A stretch of 64,000 nt of DNA from Sphingomonas sp. PP-CE-3G-477 (GCF_003050745.1 NZ_QAOF01000005.1:186001-250000); one strand, 5' to 3'; positions 14,739-23,875 are shown, counted from the first letter of the stretch. The notes: generated by a model not told the origin, from the letters alone. Numbers and translations are program-made.

Positions 14739-15073
14739 GCCCGCTCAACGCACCCCTCTCGCCGACGGCCGCACCGACCACCGGCATCTCGACCGACACC
14801 AGCCGCCTCAAGTCGAAGGACAATCTCGACAAGGCCGGCAAGCAGTTCGAGGCAGTCTTCACCGGCATGATGCTGAAGAGCATGCGCCAGGCGAAACTTG
14901 CCGACCCGCTGTTCGATTCGAAGGCGATCGATACCTTCACCGACATGCAGGACGGGTTGGTCGCCAAATCGATGGCCGAGCACACGCCGCTCGGCATCGG
15001 CAAGGCGATGACCGATTTTCTGAGCAAATCGCAATCCGATCTTAACCAGACTGCGGCAGACTCACCGCCATGA
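14735..15073 (+). CDS. flgJ: FlgJ-type rod-binding protein without muramidase domain
   Basis: 112 residues, starting at GTG 14735 that overlaps the flgI stop. The rod-binding (Rod-bind) domain is recognised: DKAGKQFEAVFTGMMLKSMR, then a DTFTDMQDGLVAKSMAEHTP LGIGKAM segment. The C-terminal glucosaminidase/muramidase domain of enterobacterial FlgJ (~313 residues) is absent, as in many alphaproteobacteria. It probably scaffolds rod assembly, while wall cleavage falls to a separate enzyme; the SLT protein at 4384-5229 is the candidate. It overlaps flgK by 4 bp (ATGA). Confidence 0.9.
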   Translation: MSPLNAPLSPTAAPTTGISTDTSRLKSKDNLDKAGKQFEAVFTGMMLKSMRQAKLADPLFDSKAIDTFTDMQDGLVAKSMAEHTPLGIGKAMTDFLSKSQSDLNQTAADSPP

Positions 15074-16416
15074 GCGATCTCCTCTCGATCGGCGCCTCAG
15101 GCGTTCGCGCCTACCAGACCGCGTTGTCGACGGTGTCGGAGAACATCGCGAACACCGGAACGGTCGGCTATACCCGGCGCACGACGACGCTGGCCGAGGT
15201 CTCCTCGGTCAATGGCGGGATCAACGCGCGCAACTCGGCGACCGGAAGCGGCGTGATCGTCGTCGGCGTCGGTCGCAGCGCCAACGCGTATCGATCGCAG
15301 GCGGTTCGCTCGGCGGGCACCGATCTCGGCAAGACCGAGACCAGCGTCGCCTGGATGAGCCGGATCGAATCGTCGCTCGGCGACAACAAGCTCGGCGATC
15401 GCCTCACCAGTTTCTTCAGTTCGGCGCAGACCCTGTCGGCCGACCCGACCTCCGTACCGGCGCGCGCGGTGATGCTCGAAGCGGCGAAGACGGCCGCCCA
15501 GGCCGTTGCCGCGACCGGCAAGGCGCTCGATACTGCCGCGACCGAACTCGATTCGTCCGCGTCGCAGGCGGTCCAGTCGCTCAACTCGCTCGGTACCGCG
15601 CTTGCCAAGGTCAATGACGGGCTCGCGCGGACGCCGCCGGGATCGTCGAGCGCTGCGCAGCTCGCCGACCAGCGCGATCAATTGCTCGACCAGATGAGCA
15701 CTCTGACCGACGTCAGCACCGCGTTCGACGATCTCGGGCGCGCAACGGTTCGGCTCGGTGGCACCAGCGGCACGGTGTTCGTCGTCGGCAATCAGAGCGG
15801 ACAGGCGTCGTTCGCGCGCAATGACGAAGGCGCGGTGCAGTTCGCGGTCACGCGCGACGGTGTCATGACCGAGCTGTCGCCGACCGGGGGCGCGCTCGCC
15901 GGAATGGCCGAGGGCGCGCAGCGTATCGCCGCGGCGCGCGAATCGCTCAACGGCATCGCCATCGACTTCACGGCACAGGTCAACGCGGTCCAGGCGCAAG
16001 GCCGCGATCTCAGCGGTAACCCTGGCGCCGCTCTTTTCGAAACGGGCACCAGTCCGACCGACATCTCCGTCTCGCTGACCGATCCGCGAGGAATCGCCGC
16101 TGCGGGCGCGACCGGCGGCGTGCGCGATGCGTCCAACCTCGCCGCCTTGCAGGCACTACGTACCAGCGGCGGGTTCGAAACGCGGACCACCACGCTGATC
16201 GCCGGCAACGCCGCCGCGCTCGAACAGCGCAAGACGGTTGCCGATGCGCAAGGCGCGATCCGCGACGGCGCGGTCGCGTCGCTCGCGTCCTCGTCGGGTG
16301 TCGACCTGGATAGCGAGGCGGTCGACCTGCTTCGCTTCCAGCAGGCCTATCAGGCGTCGAGCCGCGTGATCCAGACCGCGCGCGACACGTTCCAGACCAT
16401 CCTCGATCTACGGTAA
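15070..16416 (+). CDS. flgK: Flagellar hook-filament junction protein FlgK (HAP1)
   Basis: 448 residues, at the short end for FlgK. The N-terminus (SIGASGVRAYQTALSTVSEN, then IANTGTVGYTRR) and the C-terminus (SGVDLDSEAVDLLRFQQAYQ followed by ASSRVIQTARDTFQTILDLR) are diagnostic. The central domain is reduced compared with enterobacterial FlgK. It connects hook and filament outside the cell. FlgN-like protein (5468-5785) is its probable export chaperone. It follows flgJ with a 4-bp overlap and precedes flgL by 5 bp. Confidence 0.95.
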   Translation: MSDLLSIGASGVRAYQTALSTVSENIANTGTVGYTRRTTTLAEVSSVNGGINARNSATGSGVIVVGVGRSANAYRSQAVRSAGTDLGKTETSVAWMSRIESSLGDNKLGDRLTSFFSSAQTLSADPTSVPARAVMLEAAKTAAQAVAATGKALDTAATELDSSASQAVQSLNSLGTALAKVNDGLARTPPGSSSAAQLADQRDQLLDQMSTLTDVSTAFDDLGRATVRLGGTSGTVFVVGNQSGQASFARNDEGAVQFAVTRDGVMTELSPTGGALAGMAEGAQRIAAARESLNGIAIDFTAQVNAVQAQGRDLSGNPGAALFETGTSPTDISVSLTDPRGIAAAGATGGVRDASNLAALQALRTSGGFETRTTTLIAGNAAALEQRKTVADAQGAIRDGAVASLASSSGVDLDSEAVDLLRFQQAYQASSRVIQTARDTFQTILDLR

Positions 16417-16421
16417 CGCTC

Positions 16422-17342
16422 ATGCAGATCGCCACCAGCCTCTTCTACGATCGTGCCGCAAGCACGATGGCGTCGCTCACCGGCAAGGCCGATGCGCTCC
16501 AGACGCAGATTTCGACGACCAAGCGGTTCTCCGCGCCGTCGCAGGACAGCGTCGCGTATCAGCGGCTCGCCGGGCTCGCGCGCGATACCGCGAACGACAA
16601 GGCGTATGCCGCGAACCTCGATACCGCCGCATCGGTGCTGACGCAGGCCGATACCAGCCTGACCGCGATCACCGATCAGTTGCAGAGCGCGGCGGAGCTC
16701 ACGACGCAGGCGCTGAACGGCACGCTCAACCCGGCGAACCGCAAGGCGATCGGGGTCCAGCTCGCCGGTATCGTCGCGACGCTCGCCAATCTCGCCAATG
16801 CCAAGGACGCCCGCGGCCAGGCGTTGTTCGGAGGCGCCGATGGAGCGCCTGCGGTCGCCGCCGATGGCACCTACGCGCTCGCCGGAAAGCCGGTATCGGG
16901 CATCCCGATCGGTGACGGCCAGAGCATCCAGGCGAACGAAACCGCCGCGCGCATCTTCACCGTCGGCGGCAAAGCCAACGCCGAGGGCGGCATCGATGGC
17001 GGTATCAACACGCTGGAAATGCTTTCCGCCATTGCGACCGCGCTGCAATCCGACGATTACACGCCGGGCGCGCTCGATACCTCGCTGAAAGACATCAGTG
17101 CGGCATCGGATCAGGTGTCGATGGTCCAGTCGTCGCTCGGCGCTCGGGCGGCGCGAGTCGATCTTGAGGCGGCGCGGTTGAAGGATACCGGCGTGGACCG
17201 CGAAGAGACTCGCTCGGCGCTCGAGGACACCGATATCCCGACGGCGGTGGTCGAGTTGCAGAAGACGATGACGATCCTGTCGGCGACGCAGGCCAGCTTC
17301 TCGAAGCTATCGGCGCTGTCGCTCTTCGATTATCTTCGCTGA
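16422..17342 (+). CDS. flgL: Flagellar hook-filament junction protein FlgL (HAP3)
   Basis: 306 residues. The flagellin-like N-terminus (MQIATSLFYDRAASTMASLT, then QTQISTTKRFSAPSQDSVAY) and C-terminus (ALEDTDIPTAVVELQKTMTI followed by LSATQASFSKLSALSLFDYL) mark FlgL. It forms the second junction layer between hook and filament. It is the last of the flgB-flgL run; about 110 bp separate it from motA and no terminator is visible there. Confidence 0.94.
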   Translation: MQIATSLFYDRAASTMASLTGKADALQTQISTTKRFSAPSQDSVAYQRLAGLARDTANDKAYAANLDTAASVLTQADTSLTAITDQLQSAAELTTQALNGTLNPANRKAIGVQLAGIVATLANLANAKDARGQALFGGADGAPAVAADGTYALAGKPVSGIPIGDGQSIQANETAARIFTVGGKANAEGGIDGGINTLEMLSAIATALQSDDYTPGALDTSLKDISAASDQVSMVQSSLGARAARVDLEAARLKDTGVDREETRSALEDTDIPTAVVELQKTMTILSATQASFSKLSALSLFDYLR

Positions 17343-17405
17343 CCGTTTTTAATTGCGCAGGCGCGCATCTGGTAACCGGTTGGCTACCAAATCCGGTTAA
17401 TTCTC

Positions 17406-17421
17406 TGGCGACGTAAGTGCC
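17406..17421 (+). promoter_or_regulatory. Weak sigma-54-like promoter candidate before motA
   Basis: TGGCGACGTAAGTGCC keeps the GG-N10-GC spacing and the TGGC and TGC cores, but departs from the consensus elsewhere. It lies about 30 bp before the motA start. motA may instead be read from the flgB promoter. Confidence 0.3.
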
Positions 17422-17451
17422 GCTGTCGGCCCTGGGGGAATTTCGAACACC

Positions 17452-18315
17452 ATGTTTCCGGTCATCGGCATCGTCGTCCTGCTCGTCATGGTGTTCGGCG
17501 GATTCGCCTTCACCGGCGGCGCGCTCGGCCCCGTCATGGAGGCTATCCCGCACGAGATGCTGATCATCGGTGGTGCCGCTGCCGGCGCGCTGATCATCGG
17601 CAATTCGGGCAAGGAGCTGAAAGGTCTCGGCGCCGGCCTGGGCAAGGTGTTCAAGGGGCCGAAGTACAAGAAGCAGGATTATCTCGACGTCATCTTCCTC
17701 GTCAGCAAGCTGATGAAGATGCTGCGGATGGACGGGCCGATCGCGCTCGAGCCGCATGTCGAGGATCCGCAGTCTTCCGCCGTGTTCGCCGAATACCCGA
17801 AGCTCCTGAAGGACAAGGCGCTCATCAACCTGATCGCCGATACGCTGCGCCTGGTCGTGGTGTCGTCGGGTACGCTCGACGTGCATGCGGTCGAAGAGGT
17901 GATGGATCACTCGATCAAGACGCATCATCACGAGGAAGAGGCTGCGCACGGGACGCTCGCCAGTCTTGCCGATGCGCTGCCGGCGCTCGGCATCGTCGCC
18001 GCAGTGCTCGGCGTGGTGAAGACGATGGGCTCGATCGACAAGCCGCCGTCGATCCTGGGGGCGATGATCGGTTCGGCGCTGGTCGGCACGTTCATGGGCG
18101 TGCTGCTCGCCTACGGCATCGTCGCGCCGCTCGCGAACCGGCTGAAGCAGGTTCTCGATGCCGACGCGTCGATCTATGACGTCGTGAAGCAGATCATCAT
18201 CGCCTCGCTGCACGGCCATCCGCAGCCGCTGGTGATCGAGGCCGCGCGCTCGGGCATCGCGCACAAGAACCAGCCGGGCTTCGCCGAAGTCTTCGACGGG
18301 CTTCGTGGCAAGTAA
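17452..18315 (+). CDS. motA: Flagellar motor stator protein MotA
   Basis: 287 residues. Four membrane helices are arranged as in MotA: VIGIVVLLVMVFGGFAFTGG, HEMLIIGGAAAGALII, then after a ~120-residue cytoplasmic loop PALGIVAAVLGVVKTMGSID and LVGTFMGVLLAYGIVAPLAN. The cytoplasmic loop carries the charged residues that contact FliG. It pairs with MotB to form the proton channel of the flagellar stator. It is followed by motB after 20 bp. It is clearly a different protein from the shorter MotA-like product at 7210-7872. Confidence 0.95.
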   Translation: MFPVIGIVVLLVMVFGGFAFTGGALGPVMEAIPHEMLIIGGAAAGALIIGNSGKELKGLGAGLGKVFKGPKYKKQDYLDVIFLVSKLMKMLRMDGPIALEPHVEDPQSSAVFAEYPKLLKDKALINLIADTLRLVVVSSGTLDVHAVEEVMDHSIKTHHHEEEAAHGTLASLADALPALGIVAAVLGVVKTMGSIDKPPSILGAMIGSALVGTFMGVLLAYGIVAPLANRLKQVLDADASIYDVVKQIIIASLHGHPQPLVIEAARSGIAHKNQPGFAEVFDGLRGK

Positions 18316-18335
18316 GATGGGAGGCAAGTAACGTC

Positions 18336-19241
18336 ATGGCCGCGCGCGCGCCCCACGGTACGAACCAGCCCCCCAAGGTCATCGTCAAGAAGATCTATAT
18401 CGAGGGGCATGGCGGCCATCACGGCGGCGCGTGGAAAGTCGCGTACGCCGATTTCGTGACGGCGATGATGGCGTTCTTCCTGCTGTTGTGGATCGTCGGC
18501 GCGACCAACGAGAAGCAGCGTAAAGGGATCGCCGATTACTTCGCGCCGACCATCCTCAACACGCGCTCGCTCGGCATTGGCGGCAGTGGGCTGTTCGGCG
18601 GCGAATCGATCCTCGACAAGTCCCGCCTCGGGCCTAAACCAGGCCAGACTAGCATGGCGCAGCTCGCGATTCCCGACGCCGGCCTCGGCGGCCCGTCGGC
18701 CGGTACCGGAGACAAGGGCTCGCTGAAAAGCCGCGACGCGCTGACCAAGGAAGACCGCAAGAATTTCGAGGCGATGCGCAAGCGCGTGCTCGCCCAGATG
18801 TCGAGCAACACCAAGCTGTCGCGGCTCACCAGTCATGTTCGCTTCGTACCGACACAGGATGGCATGCGGATCGATCTGGTCGACGATGCGGATTATTCGA
18901 TGTTCGCACTCGGTACCACCGCGCTCGATCCCGAGGCGTCGGTGCTGATCGGGATGATCGCGGGCTCGGTGCAGGGCCTGCAGAACCCGATCATGATCCG
19001 CGGCCATACCGACAGCGTGCCGTATGGCGATCCGCGCGCGATGAACAACTGGATGCTGTCATCGGGTCGCGCCGAGGCTACGCGGCGGCGCCTGCTGGCG
19101 GGTGGAACGCCGGAAGCACGGTTCGAACGCATCGAAGGGGTTGCCGACCGCGAACCGCTGATCGTCAAGAACGCCGCGGACCCGCGTAACCGACGCGTGG
19201 CGATCACCTTGCTCTATCGCCGCGGCACATTCGGAAAATAG
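18336..19241 (+). CDS. motB: Flagellar motor stator protein MotB
   Basis: 301 residues. The plug/helix region AYADFVTAMMAFFLLLWIVG (about residues 33-52) holds the proton-carrying aspartate, so the motor should be proton driven. The C-terminal OmpA-like peptidoglycan-binding domain is complete (PIMIRGHTDSVPYGDPRAMN, then NWMLSSGRAEATRRRLLAGG, and NRRVAITLLYR near the end). It anchors the stator to the cell wall. It sits 20 bp after motA and is followed by a bidirectional terminator. Confidence 0.95.
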   Translation: MAARAPHGTNQPPKVIVKKIYIEGHGGHHGGAWKVAYADFVTAMMAFFLLLWIVGATNEKQRKGIADYFAPTILNTRSLGIGGSGLFGGESILDKSRLGPKPGQTSMAQLAIPDAGLGGPSAGTGDKGSLKSRDALTKEDRKNFEAMRKRVLAQMSSNTKLSRLTSHVRFVPTQDGMRIDLVDDADYSMFALGTTALDPEASVLIGMIAGSVQGLQNPIMIRGHTDSVPYGDPRAMNNWMLSSGRAEATRRRLLAGGTPEARFERIEGVADREPLIVKNAADPRNRRVAITLLYRRGTFGK

Positions 19242-19268
19242 CGGGCCACCAGCGGCTCCTCTGCGCGA

Positions 19269-19308
19269 CAAAAAAAAGGACCGGTGCCGCGAGGCGCCGG
19301 TCCTTTTT
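19269..19308. terminator. Bidirectional terminator between motB and mucR
   Basis: An A tract (19269-19277), an 11-bp stem GGACCGGTGCC / GGCGCCGGTCC (one G-U pair) around GCGA, and a T tract (19303-19307) serve the convergent genes motB and mucR. Confidence 0.92.
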
Positions 19309-19328
19309 CATACGCGAACTGCAACCGC

Positions 19329-19820
19329 TTACTCGGCGGCGGCAGTCTCCGTCTTGCGCTTGCGCGGCGTGGGCGCAGCAGCGTCGGTCTTGAGCGGACC
19401 GGGCTTGCGGCCGAGGCCGATCTTCTTCGCCATCGCGCGACGGCTTTCCGAGTAGTTCTCGGCGACCATCGGATAGTCGGGCTTCAGGCCATAGCGTTCG
19501 CGGTACTCGGCGGGCGTCATGCCGTGCGTCGCGAGATGACGACGCAAGGTCTTGTACGACTTGCCATCGATCATCGAGATGATGTGATCTTTCGACGCCA
19601 GCGATTTGCGCGCGGTCACCGCAGGCGTGTATTCGGTAGCCGCTTCGACCGGTGCAGCTTCGGTCGAACTGCCCAGCAACGCAGCAACCGTCTCGTGCAT
19701 CTTGCCCAAGAAGGCGGGAACATCGTCAGCCGAACTCCGCGTGTTGGGGTTGCCAAGCCAAGCAATCGTCAGCTCGGTCGCGAGTTCTACGGCGTTCAGG
19801 TCAGTGGTATCTTCGGCCAT
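19329..19820 (-). CDS. mucR: MucR/Ros-family transcriptional regulator without zinc-ligand cysteines
   Basis: 163 residues from MAEDTTDLNAVELATELT. The MucR/Ros DNA-binding domain lies at about residues 80-140: DHIISMIDGKSYKTLRRHLA, then THGMTPAEYRERYGLKPDYP and MVAENYSESRRAMAKKIGLG. In classical Ros/MucR the region preceding GK reads C-x2-C or C-x2-D; here it is S-M-I-D, so the first zinc ligand is missing. Only the histidines (RRHLATHG) remain. A basic tail (PRKRK) may add DNA contact. Start at 19820 has GGAG 7 nt upstream; an ATG at 19832 overlaps that site and is less likely. MucR proteins commonly regulate motility and exopolysaccharide genes, which fits the flagellar neighbourhood. Confidence 0.9.
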   Translation of the reverse strand: MAEDTTDLNAVELATELTIAWLGNPNTRSSADDVPAFLGKMHETVAALLGSSTEAAPVEAATEYTPAVTARKSLASKDHIISMIDGKSYKTLRRHLATHGMTPAEYRERYGLKPDYPMVAENYSESRRAMAKKIGLGRKPGPLKTDAAAPTPRKRKTETAAAE

Positions 19821-19832
19821 GTTGCACTCCAT

Positions 19833-20265
19833 TGTTTGTGAGCGCCGTAACGGCGCGCAACATCGTGTTCAACAGCAGAGCGATGGAATCCGTATAATAA
19901 ATTGTAAAAATGGACATTGGAAGGTGCGATGTAGGCAAATGGGTTCATTTTGATTGCTTTACATCAAGCTGGGCATGCTCGTTCGCCAAGGCTGCAACGC
20001 GGCGAGAAAATCTGCGATAGCAACGGATCGTCGACCGCTTGGCGGTTGGCGCAGCGAGGAGCGCGCAAACTCGAGGCGGGTGGCAACCCGACCGTTCGTG
20101 CAAGCAACCGAACCCTGGTTATCCATTCCGTCAGCCGCGCCATCGTCGGTCGGCTAGGATCAGCCAATCGAGACCGTGATTCCGTAAGTATCGAAACCGG
20201 CGATATATCCGTGGAGCACCGCCACCCGCACGATATGGTTTGATCCTTGCTGGCGGGTGGAAGTT
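19833..20265. other. Intergenic region upstream of mucR, AT-rich segment
   Basis: This 433-bp stretch has no convincing gene. The mucR-proximal part (about 19885-19960) is clearly AT-rich for this genome (ATAATAAATTGTAAAAATGG and similar T-A steps), a likely mucR promoter and autoregulatory region, since MucR proteins favour AT-rich DNA. The distal half is ordinary GC-rich sequence following the nuclease gene; small frames there have no family resemblance. Confidence 0.5.
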
Positions 20266-21117
20266 TCAGCCGAGCGCCTTGTCGAGCAGTTTGGCCAACC
20301 GAATACCCCCGCGGCGAACCTCTTCGCGCGACACCGGCACCATCTTCGCGATCGTCGCATCGTCCATCTTCACGCGCGCAGGCACGGTACCGCACGCGTC
20401 GCCGCCAAGCGCGGCGGCATACGCCTGATGCGCGGCTTCCCAGGACTCACGACTCCAGTCGGTGACCGTCCCCGCGCCCAATTTCGCCCGCTCGGCCGCC
20501 GGATAGCGCCGCACCAGCGACGGCGGCGTCGAGATCGCGCGCTCCGCCAGCGGGCCATCCCAGATCGAATGCAGGTTGAACCGCGCGGGGCCGTAGATCC
20601 CGTAGTCCGCCTTCACATCGTTGCCGCCCTTGTCGTGGCGGTCGCCAGCGTGCAGCGGCTGGTGGAGATCGCCGACGAAGTGGATCAGGAACGCGAGCGC
20701 GAGGACGCGGTCGCGGGGCAGCGTCGACTTGTCGCGGAGCATCTTCACGTCGCGGTCGATCTGGTACGAGACGCAGTCGCCTTCCTTGCACGCCGGCGTC
20801 AGGTCGAACGGCGCGCAGATGTCGACGTTCTGGTAATGCCAGCTGTACGCAAAGCCGAAGCGCGTCGAGCCGTCGTTCAGTTTCAGCGGCTTGATGCAGT
20901 CCGCCCAGATGCTGGCCTCCTCGATCGTGCCCGCGGGGCAGGTCGGCGTGTCGAGCAACGCCTGTTGCGCGAGCAGCTTGCGGATCGCGGCCTTGGTCTT
21001 CGGCGTGACGTTGGCATAGGCGATCTGCGCGACGGTCTGGTGGCCATACTCCCAGAACGCGGTGGCGGGGGAGGCGAGGCCGAGCGAGGCGATCGCGGCG
21101 AGGAGATAGCGCTTCAT
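20266..21117 (-). CDS. S1/P1-type secreted nuclease
   Basis: 283 residues. A signal peptide (MKRYLLAAIASLGLASPATA) is followed by the mature N-terminus FWEYGHQTVAQIAY, where the Trp and His of the S1/P1 family bind zinc. The other metal ligands can be seen: Asp in ASIWADCIK, His in SWHYQNV, His/Asp/His in LIHFVGDLHQPLHAG, and His/Asp in FNLHSIWDG. Such enzymes cleave single-stranded DNA and RNA in the periplasm or outside the cell. It overlaps the preceding peptidase gene by 4 bp and is last in the leftward acyltransferase-peptidase-nuclease run. Confidence 0.93.
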   Translation of the reverse strand: MKRYLLAAIASLGLASPATAFWEYGHQTVAQIAYANVTPKTKAAIRKLLAQQALLDTPTCPAGTIEEASIWADCIKPLKLNDGSTRFGFAYSWHYQNVDICAPFDLTPACKEGDCVSYQIDRDVKMLRDKSTLPRDRVLALAFLIHFVGDLHQPLHAGDRHDKGGNDVKADYGIYGPARFNLHSIWDGPLAERAISTPPSLVRRYPAAERAKLGAGTVTDWSRESWEAAHQAYAAALGGDACGTVPARVKMDDATIAKMVPVSREEVRRGGIRLAKLLDKALG

Positions 21118-22034
21118 GCCGGCTCGTTAGCGTAGATCGCGACGGTCCGGCTACCCTCGGACGACGCGCGTCCACGGTACATGCCGACGGTGTTGAAACC
21201 CCACGCCATGTCGCCGTCCGGCCCCGCGACGATCACGCCGCCGGTGCCGCCAAGCGCCTTTACTTCGGCCAGCACCGCGTCGGCGGCGATCTGGAGCGAC
21301 TCGCCAGACAGACGGACGCGCGCGGCGATCTCGTGGCCGACGCCGACGCGGAGGAAGAACTCGCCCGAGCCGGTGCACGATACCGCGCAGGCGCGATCGT
21401 CGGCGAAGGTGCCCGCGCCGATCACCGGCGTGTCGCCGATCCGGCCCCAGCGCTTGCCGGTGACGCCGCCGGTCGAGGTGGCGGCGGCGACATGGCCGTG
21501 CGTGTCGCAGGCGACCGCGCCGACCGTGCCGTATTTCATGTCGACGTCGAACCCTCCGCCATCGGCCTGGAACTCCGCGAACTGCCGGCGGCGTTCGTCG
21601 GTCGCGAACCAGTCCGCATTGGCTTGGGGAAGGTCGCGTTCGAGGGAGAACGCATCCGCGCCTTTGCCGGCGAGGAAGACGTGACGGCCATCGTCGAGGA
21701 TTGCGCGGGCGAGGCCAACGGGGTTGCGGGTCGCTGTGGCTGCGGCAACGGCGCCAGCTGCGCGGGTGCGGCCGTCCATGATCGCGGCGTCGAGCTCAAG
21801 CGTGCCGTCATGCGTGAAGACCGCGCCGCGCCCCGAGTTGAAGTGCGGGTCGTCCTCCAGCACGCGCACCGCCGCCTCGACCGCATCGAGCGCGCCGCCG
21901 CCGTCGGCCAGCACCTTCGAGCCCGTGTCGAGCGCGCGCGACAGGCCCGCTCGCGCGCCCGCATCCTGCTCGGGCGAGACCATCTCGCTGTCGAGTTTGC
22001 CGGCGCCGCCGTGGATGACGAGGGTCCAGGTCAT
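21114..22034 (-). CDS. iaaA: Isoaspartyl peptidase / L-asparaginase (Ntn hydrolase)
   Basis: 306 residues from MTWTLVIHGGAGKLDSEMVS. Family hallmarks are the N-terminal VIHGGAG, FNSGRGAVFTHDGTLELDAA (about 65-84), and the autocleavage site DMKYGTVGAVACDTHGHVAA (about 160-180), where the Thr of GTVGAVA becomes the nucleophile of the beta subunit. The GGVTGKRWGRIGDTPVIGAG block follows. It removes beta-aspartyl residues from dipeptides, or hydrolyses asparagine. The start at 22034 overlaps the acyltransferase stop (ATGA); the longer upstream open frame is shadow. Confidence 0.94.
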   Translation of the reverse strand: MTWTLVIHGGAGKLDSEMVSPEQDAGARAGLSRALDTGSKVLADGGGALDAVEAAVRVLEDDPHFNSGRGAVFTHDGTLELDAAIMDGRTRAAGAVAAATATRNPVGLARAILDDGRHVFLAGKGADAFSLERDLPQANADWFATDERRRQFAEFQADGGGFDVDMKYGTVGAVACDTHGHVAAATSTGGVTGKRWGRIGDTPVIGAGTFADDRACAVSCTGSGEFFLRVGVGHEIAARVRLSGESLQIAADAVLAEVKALGGTGGVIVAGPDGDMAWGFNTVGMYRGRASSEGSRTVAIYANEPA

Positions 22035-23170
22035 GCTGAGTCTTTCGAGGGTAGGGCGCGAAGGCCGATGAGGGGGCGTAAGGGGGCGATGCTGCGGCCG
22101 ATCCAGTAGAAGCCCATGCAGCCGATCGTCGTCGCGGCGAGCAGGCACGCGAACTCCGCCCAGCCCGGCAGGCCGGCGGGGAGCAGCGCGTACATCACGA
22201 GGACGATGATCGTCTGGTGGATCAGGTAGAACGGGAACACCGCCTCGGTCAGCGTGCGGCGCCAGCGATGGTCGCGGTTCCAGTGGCGCTCGGCGATCCC
22301 GATCAGCGCGACGATCGCGCCCCATTGCTCGAGCGCGTGGGCAACGCCGTACCCGGGGTAGATCCAGCGTGGCGCGACGATGTCGCCCGGCCATTCCAGC
22401 TCGACGCCGATGATCGCGACATAGCCTAGCACCGCGGCGACGGCTCCGACCTTCCACCAGCGCGCGATCGCCGCCATCGCGGGCTCTGAGCGGGCGAGGC
22501 CGAAGCCGAACAGGAACGCGGGGAAATAGGTGACGTGCGCGACCCAGTCGCCGAACAGGGCTTGCGATTCCGCGGCCATCTGGAACCACCAGGCGTGGAC
22601 GAACACGAGCCACGCGACGGGGAGGACGAGCACCGCCCAGCTGCCGAAGACCCCGTCGAACGCGCGTTGCAGCCAATCGCCGCGGACGACGACCAGGCCA
22701 AGCGTTAAAACGCTCGTGTAGACCCAGAGATAGACCACGAACCAGAGGTGGTTCCACGTCGGCAGCGACAGCCCGGCGAGCTTGCCGAAGCGGAAATAGT
22801 CGTGGCTCCAGAACGTCAGATAGCTGCCGGCATAAGCGTGCTTGGTGACCAGCTCGACCCAGGGTTGCGGTGGGACGATCACCGCCATGCCGAACAACAG
22901 CGGCACGAGTAGGCGGTAGCAGCGGTTGGCGAAGAATCCGCCTGTGCCGCTCGACCGGGCGAGCAGCGCGCGGCTGGCATAGCCCGAGACGACGAACAGC
23001 AGCGTCAACCGCCACGCGTTGCTCGCCAGCATCGGCAACCGGACCCAGTCCTCGACATGGAGCGACTTCACATGGAAGTTCCACGGCACGAAGACCATGC
23101 CGATATGGTAGAGGATCAGTAGCGCGAACGCACCGATCCGCAGCCAGTCCATGCCATAATGCCGCGTCAT
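22031..23170 (-). CDS. Acyltransferase-3 family membrane protein
   Basis: 379 residues with about ten hydrophobic helices. The N-terminus MTRHYGMDWLRIGAFALLIL YHIGMVF has the family's D-x-L-R and the catalytic-site H (YHIG). A conserved R lies in the second helix region (FANRCYRLLVPLLFG). A C-terminal helix reads FPFYLIHQTIIVLVMYALLP. These integral enzymes transfer acyl groups to surface sugars or glucans; the substrate cannot be inferred. It is the first gene of the run with the peptidase and nuclease, with 4-bp overlaps throughout. Confidence 0.88.
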   Translation of the reverse strand: MTRHYGMDWLRIGAFALLILYHIGMVFVPWNFHVKSLHVEDWVRLPMLASNAWRLTLLFVVSGYASRALLARSSGTGGFFANRCYRLLVPLLFGMAVIVPPQPWVELVTKHAYAGSYLTFWSHDYFRFGKLAGLSLPTWNHLWFVVYLWVYTSVLTLGLVVVRGDWLQRAFDGVFGSWAVLVLPVAWLVFVHAWWFQMAAESQALFGDWVAHVTYFPAFLFGFGLARSEPAMAAIARWWKVGAVAAVLGYVAIIGVELEWPGDIVAPRWIYPGYGVAHALEQWGAIVALIGIAERHWNRDHRWRRTLTEAVFPFYLIHQTIIVLVMYALLPAGLPGWAEFACLLAATTIGCMGFYWIGRSIAPLRPLIGLRALPSKDSA

Positions 23171-23238
23171 CGCGCGGCCCTACGGGGCGGGGGCCGGTGC
23201 CGCAAGCGTCGGGCGGCTACGGCGTTCCCCGCGCCGGT

Positions 23239-23760
23239 TCACGCCTTCATGCGCGGGGTGCCCATGAAGTCGCGCTTGCCGATCGGTACGCCCTGCGCGC
23301 GCAGGATCGCGTAGGCGGTGCTGGCGTGGAAGTAGAAGTTGGGCTGCGAGAACGAGAGCAGGAAGTTCGCGCCGGTGAACGGCATGACGAACGTGCCGAA
23401 CTCGAAGGTCGTGTCGTTGTCCGCGAGCGCGTCGAACGTCTCCCGGTCGATCGCTTCGAGCGTGGCGATTGCGTCACGCATCAAAGCATGGAGCCCCGCG
23501 AAATCCGTCGGCCAGGCCGAGCGATCGGGCGCGAAGGTGCCAGCGCGGACGCCTTCGATCCCGCCGACCGAATGCGCTGCGCACGATTTCACTTGGTAAC
23601 CGAACGGCAGCATGTCGTTGGCGAGCTTCGCATCGATCAGCGTCGCGGGTTCGATACCCTTCTCAGCCGCGAACGCTTCCGCCTTGTCGAGCAGCGCGTC
23701 GACTGCGCGGAGGATCTGGAGGTTCGAGGGGATCGTCGCATCGTACAGGGACAGGGTCAT
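23239..23760 (-). CDS. DUF1993 family protein
   Basis: 173 residues. It matches the DUF1993 pattern: a start with MTLSLYDATIPSNLQILRAV, the block KLANDMLPFGYQVKSCAAHS, and the C-terminal LPNFYFHxxTAYxILRxxGV-type stretch (SQPNFYFHASTAYAILRAQG). The family adopts a four-helix DinB-like bundle; no catalytic role is established. It stands alone on the minus strand, divergent from ispG. Confidence 0.88.
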   Translation of the reverse strand: MTLSLYDATIPSNLQILRAVDALLDKAEAFAAEKGIEPATLIDAKLANDMLPFGYQVKSCAAHSVGGIEGVRAGTFAPDRSAWPTDFAGLHALMRDAIATLEAIDRETFDALADNDTTFEFGTFVMPFTGANFLLSFSQPNFYFHASTAYAILRAQGVPIGKRDFMGTPRMKA

Positions 23761-23875
23761 CGCGTTCGCTCCAAAGGCCGTGCGCCGCTATGGCCGACGT
23801 TCGCTACTCCGGCCAGCGATGTTCCGTTCCAGCGCGCAAGTCGCTATATAGGCCGCGAACTCCCGAGGAATCCCC

